DNA of 64,000 nt from positions 310,888 through 374,887 of the forward strand of contig SIJG01000094.1 in NCBI GenBank assembly GCA_023374025.1, in the 5' to 3' direction. This document shows, piece after piece, positions 61,794-64,000 of this stretch; position 1 is the stretch's first letter, and each line of letters begins with the position of its first letter. Below the pieces are notes generated by a model that was not told the DNA's origin, searched no databases, and saw only the letters and a list, made by a program, of their open reading frames with translations. The position numbers and the translations under genes are program-made. Source of the stretch: Heterodera schachtii. Its lineage: Eukaryota > Nematoda > Chromadorea > Rhabditida > Heteroderidae.

Positions 61794-64000
61794 TCCCTCC
61801 TTTTTTATTCTGCTCTCGTGACCAAATTTAAAATGGAAAAATTTATCTAAAAATGGAAATTTACGATAAAATTGAGGGACAATTTAGAGAGTTAGCTCAG
61901 CAAAAAGGCATTGAAATTCATGCAAAATTAGCAGCCAGCTCAAAGACATGAAAAGGGTAGTTTTTTAGTTTTTCGAAAAATTTTATCTTACAATTTTACA
62001 GATTATTCATAATGCCAAGCTTCCATTTAAAATTTTTACCGTATAATTTTTACTACACATTTTTAGGAAGCCTCAGTCACTGAAATTTTTTTCCTTAATT
62101 CCAAATACAGAATTTCTCAGGGCCCAGCATGGTTTCTCTTAAATGCCTTATAAAGTTGAATTTGTCAAGCGCCCGGCGGTGCGGACGGACCGGACAATCG
62201 ATCAATCCGTGGCGTGGTGTTGGGTGGGGTGGCTCCTCCTCTCCATGCCCTATTTTTCAACAGAGCATAAAAAGGAGAGGGGGCGAGAGAAAAGGGAGGG
62301 GACGGGAGAGAAAGCAAATGGGAAAAGAAAAAGGAGGAAGAAAAAGAAGGGTTGGTTAAAATATTTTTATAGACGAAGAAAAAGCAAAAGCAGCACCCTT
62401 TTGGTGTGGTATGCTTCTGCCCTTTGATGAGGGGGAAGAAAAAGATGAAGCATAGAGAAGGGGAGGAGAAAGAGGGAGGCAAAGAAAGAATGGGAGAAAA
62501 TGAGGGGGGGGGGAAGGGACTCGGAGAAGGGGTCAGTCAATCCCTACGCTTCCTCGTCCCCCAAACACTGCCAACAACAAATATCGGCGTGGATTTGCGG
62601 CGAGCGGAGGGCGGGGGGCGTAGAGGAGAGGTGGGATTTATATCGCCGAGTGGTAGACAAGGCGCGGATGCACGGCGGAGCGTCGCCGCGCCCAATAATG
62701 TGCACCACCACCAAGCCGCAGCAATCCAACTCCCCACTCACACCCATCATCATCATTACCAGTGTGTGGCGGGCCATTTTACTAATGAGTCGGTGGTGGT
62801 GGCACACCCATTGTCGTCGCTTCCCAAGCCCTCTCCCCTCCACCACCCACCCCCATTCATTGTTGTGTTTGTGAGGTGGTGGTGAGCGACGGCGAGGAGG
62901 AGGAGAAGGAGGCGCATGGCAGGCCCACCCCTCTTCCTCCTCATCCTCACAAGAAATATTTCTTGCCTGGGTGATAAATGGGTTGGGGATGGTTCACAAT
63001 GCCTTGCCGGCCGCTCATCTTCCACTTCATCAATTGTTGCTATGATAGTCACGAGGATAAGGGGGGCGGGAGCGAAGGACGCGCGTAATGGTCGCATCGT
63101 CCAAACCCTGCTGGTGATGATGATGATGAAGAGGAGATTGAGATGGTGATGGTGAACTGCTTGCTGCTGTTACTAATCAAGAAAATGAAGACGGACGGAC
63201 GAATTTATTACGCTGCTGCTGCTTGTTCACCACCAGCATCACGGCAGAACAGACGGTCTCTTCAATTGGCGCGAAAACTGCCCAATTTGTACACCCACCA
63301 CCAGACAGCTAATACATTTTTGTACAATAGCAGTTTTGGGGGGTGTACACATGACGACAATACACATACATACAGTATTGTGCTGCACACGTGACGCTTA
63401 AATACATATTGTATGTGTAGTCGTTGTCCTACATTTTTGTTGTTGTACTGCTCCGTCCGTCCCCGCTCATCCGTCCGCTGCGGCGGCGCGCGTCCGCCCC
63501 ACATATATTATATATATGATATGGCGGTCGTTCGTCTTCTCCGTGCTCCCCATCCCCTTCCATTCATTCCTCCGTAGCGTTGTCCATCGTTTGTACTTCC
63601 TCGCGCCGGCGCTCGCCGCCCTCCCCCTTTCTCGTCCATGGCGGTATTTGTCGGTCGATCGGTTGATGATGATGATGTGTGCTGCTGATGATGATGATGA
63701 GACGGGCGGGCGGGAGGGTGAGGGGGGGGGGCAAGGAGGACACCAATTCGTGGTGGTTGTGCTAATGATCATTGCGGTTGGTTTTCCCGTCCCCGTCCCG
63801 GCGTTTAAGGCCAGCGAGAGAGAGAGTGAGAGAGAGGAAAGAAATGGAGTACGTCCTCTCGGCCCCCCAGGCGACGACCCCTCGCCCACAAACACCGCCA
63901 GCAGCAGAAGTAACGGTCGCTTCCCCGCCCACCCCTCTTCTGGCTTAATGTGTATAGGTGCCTAAATGAATGCCCCTCATCACACAATTATACCTCTCTC
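61794..64000. other. upstream region of the SSBP gene, simple-sequence rich
   Basis: No coding exon is supported. From about 62270 to 62530 the plus strand is purine-rich (GGGAGAGAAAG words). From 62690 on there are CACCAT/GATGAT-type triplet runs (for example 63117-63150 and 63664-63703), GTGTAC-rich DNA near 63290-63440 and a GAGAGA run near 63811-63840. It is GC-richer than most of the window. It may hold the promoter and 5' UTR of the long SSBP gene, but I see no specific element. Confidence 0.5.

Noticed and set aside
62165..63987. Many overlapping frames of 60-160 residues in both strands at the right end
   Set aside because: They are GC-rich simple-sequence DNA; the frames overlap each other, lack conserved blocks and have no matching splice structure.

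Overview
The window is nuclear DNA of a nematode, most likely a cyst nematode (Globodera/Heterodera group). The sequence is AT-rich, with many short introns (46-60 nt) ending in TTTCAG/TTTTAG, and acceptor-like sites lie a few bases upstream of several start codons, as expected for trans-splicing. At 7.5-9.6 kb there is an F-box protein of a family I know from cyst nematodes. One GC-AG intron is present. The species call is inference; 'nematode' is firmer than 'cyst nematode'.

Left part (0-14.6 kb): two small three-exon genes for putative secreted proteins on the minus strand, then the F-box gene and a ten-exon gene of unknown function on the plus strand. Between and inside them are small non-autonomous DNA transposons with inverted ends and 8-bp target duplications.

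Middle (14.4-41.7 kb): mostly repeats. A ~2.47-kb block (14.42-16.89 kb) carrying the last two exons of the ten-exon gene and a cluster of palindromic modules is repeated almost identically at 27.29-29.77 kb. Between the copies lie a 49-bp minisatellite, a 1.1-kb hAT-like element, a 4.9-kb higher-order minisatellite (19.5-24.5 kb), an intact-looking five-exon gene for a membrane-anchored DDI1-type retropepsin (24.9-26.1 kb) and a decayed paralogue of the ten-exon gene. From 29.8 to 41.7 kb runs a tandem satellite with a ~790-bp unit, itself made of two related halves.

Right part (43-62 kb): four conserved housekeeping genes, all on the minus strand and reconstructed exon by exon: SSBP/sam-10-like transcription cofactor, snurportin-1, eIF5A and Rab11. 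They share orientation but sit 1.1-1.9 kb apart, so they are probably separate transcription units. They cover chromatin/LIM cofactor function, snRNP nuclear import, translation elongation and recycling-endosome traffic; no shared pathway is evident. The last 2.2 kb is GC-richer simple-sequence DNA upstream of the SSBP gene.

Most unusual: the transmembrane DDI1-like protease; the dimeric satellite carrying an exon-like coding segment in nearly every unit; a transposon family found in introns of three genes; and a dispersed palindrome whose arms show paired changes.
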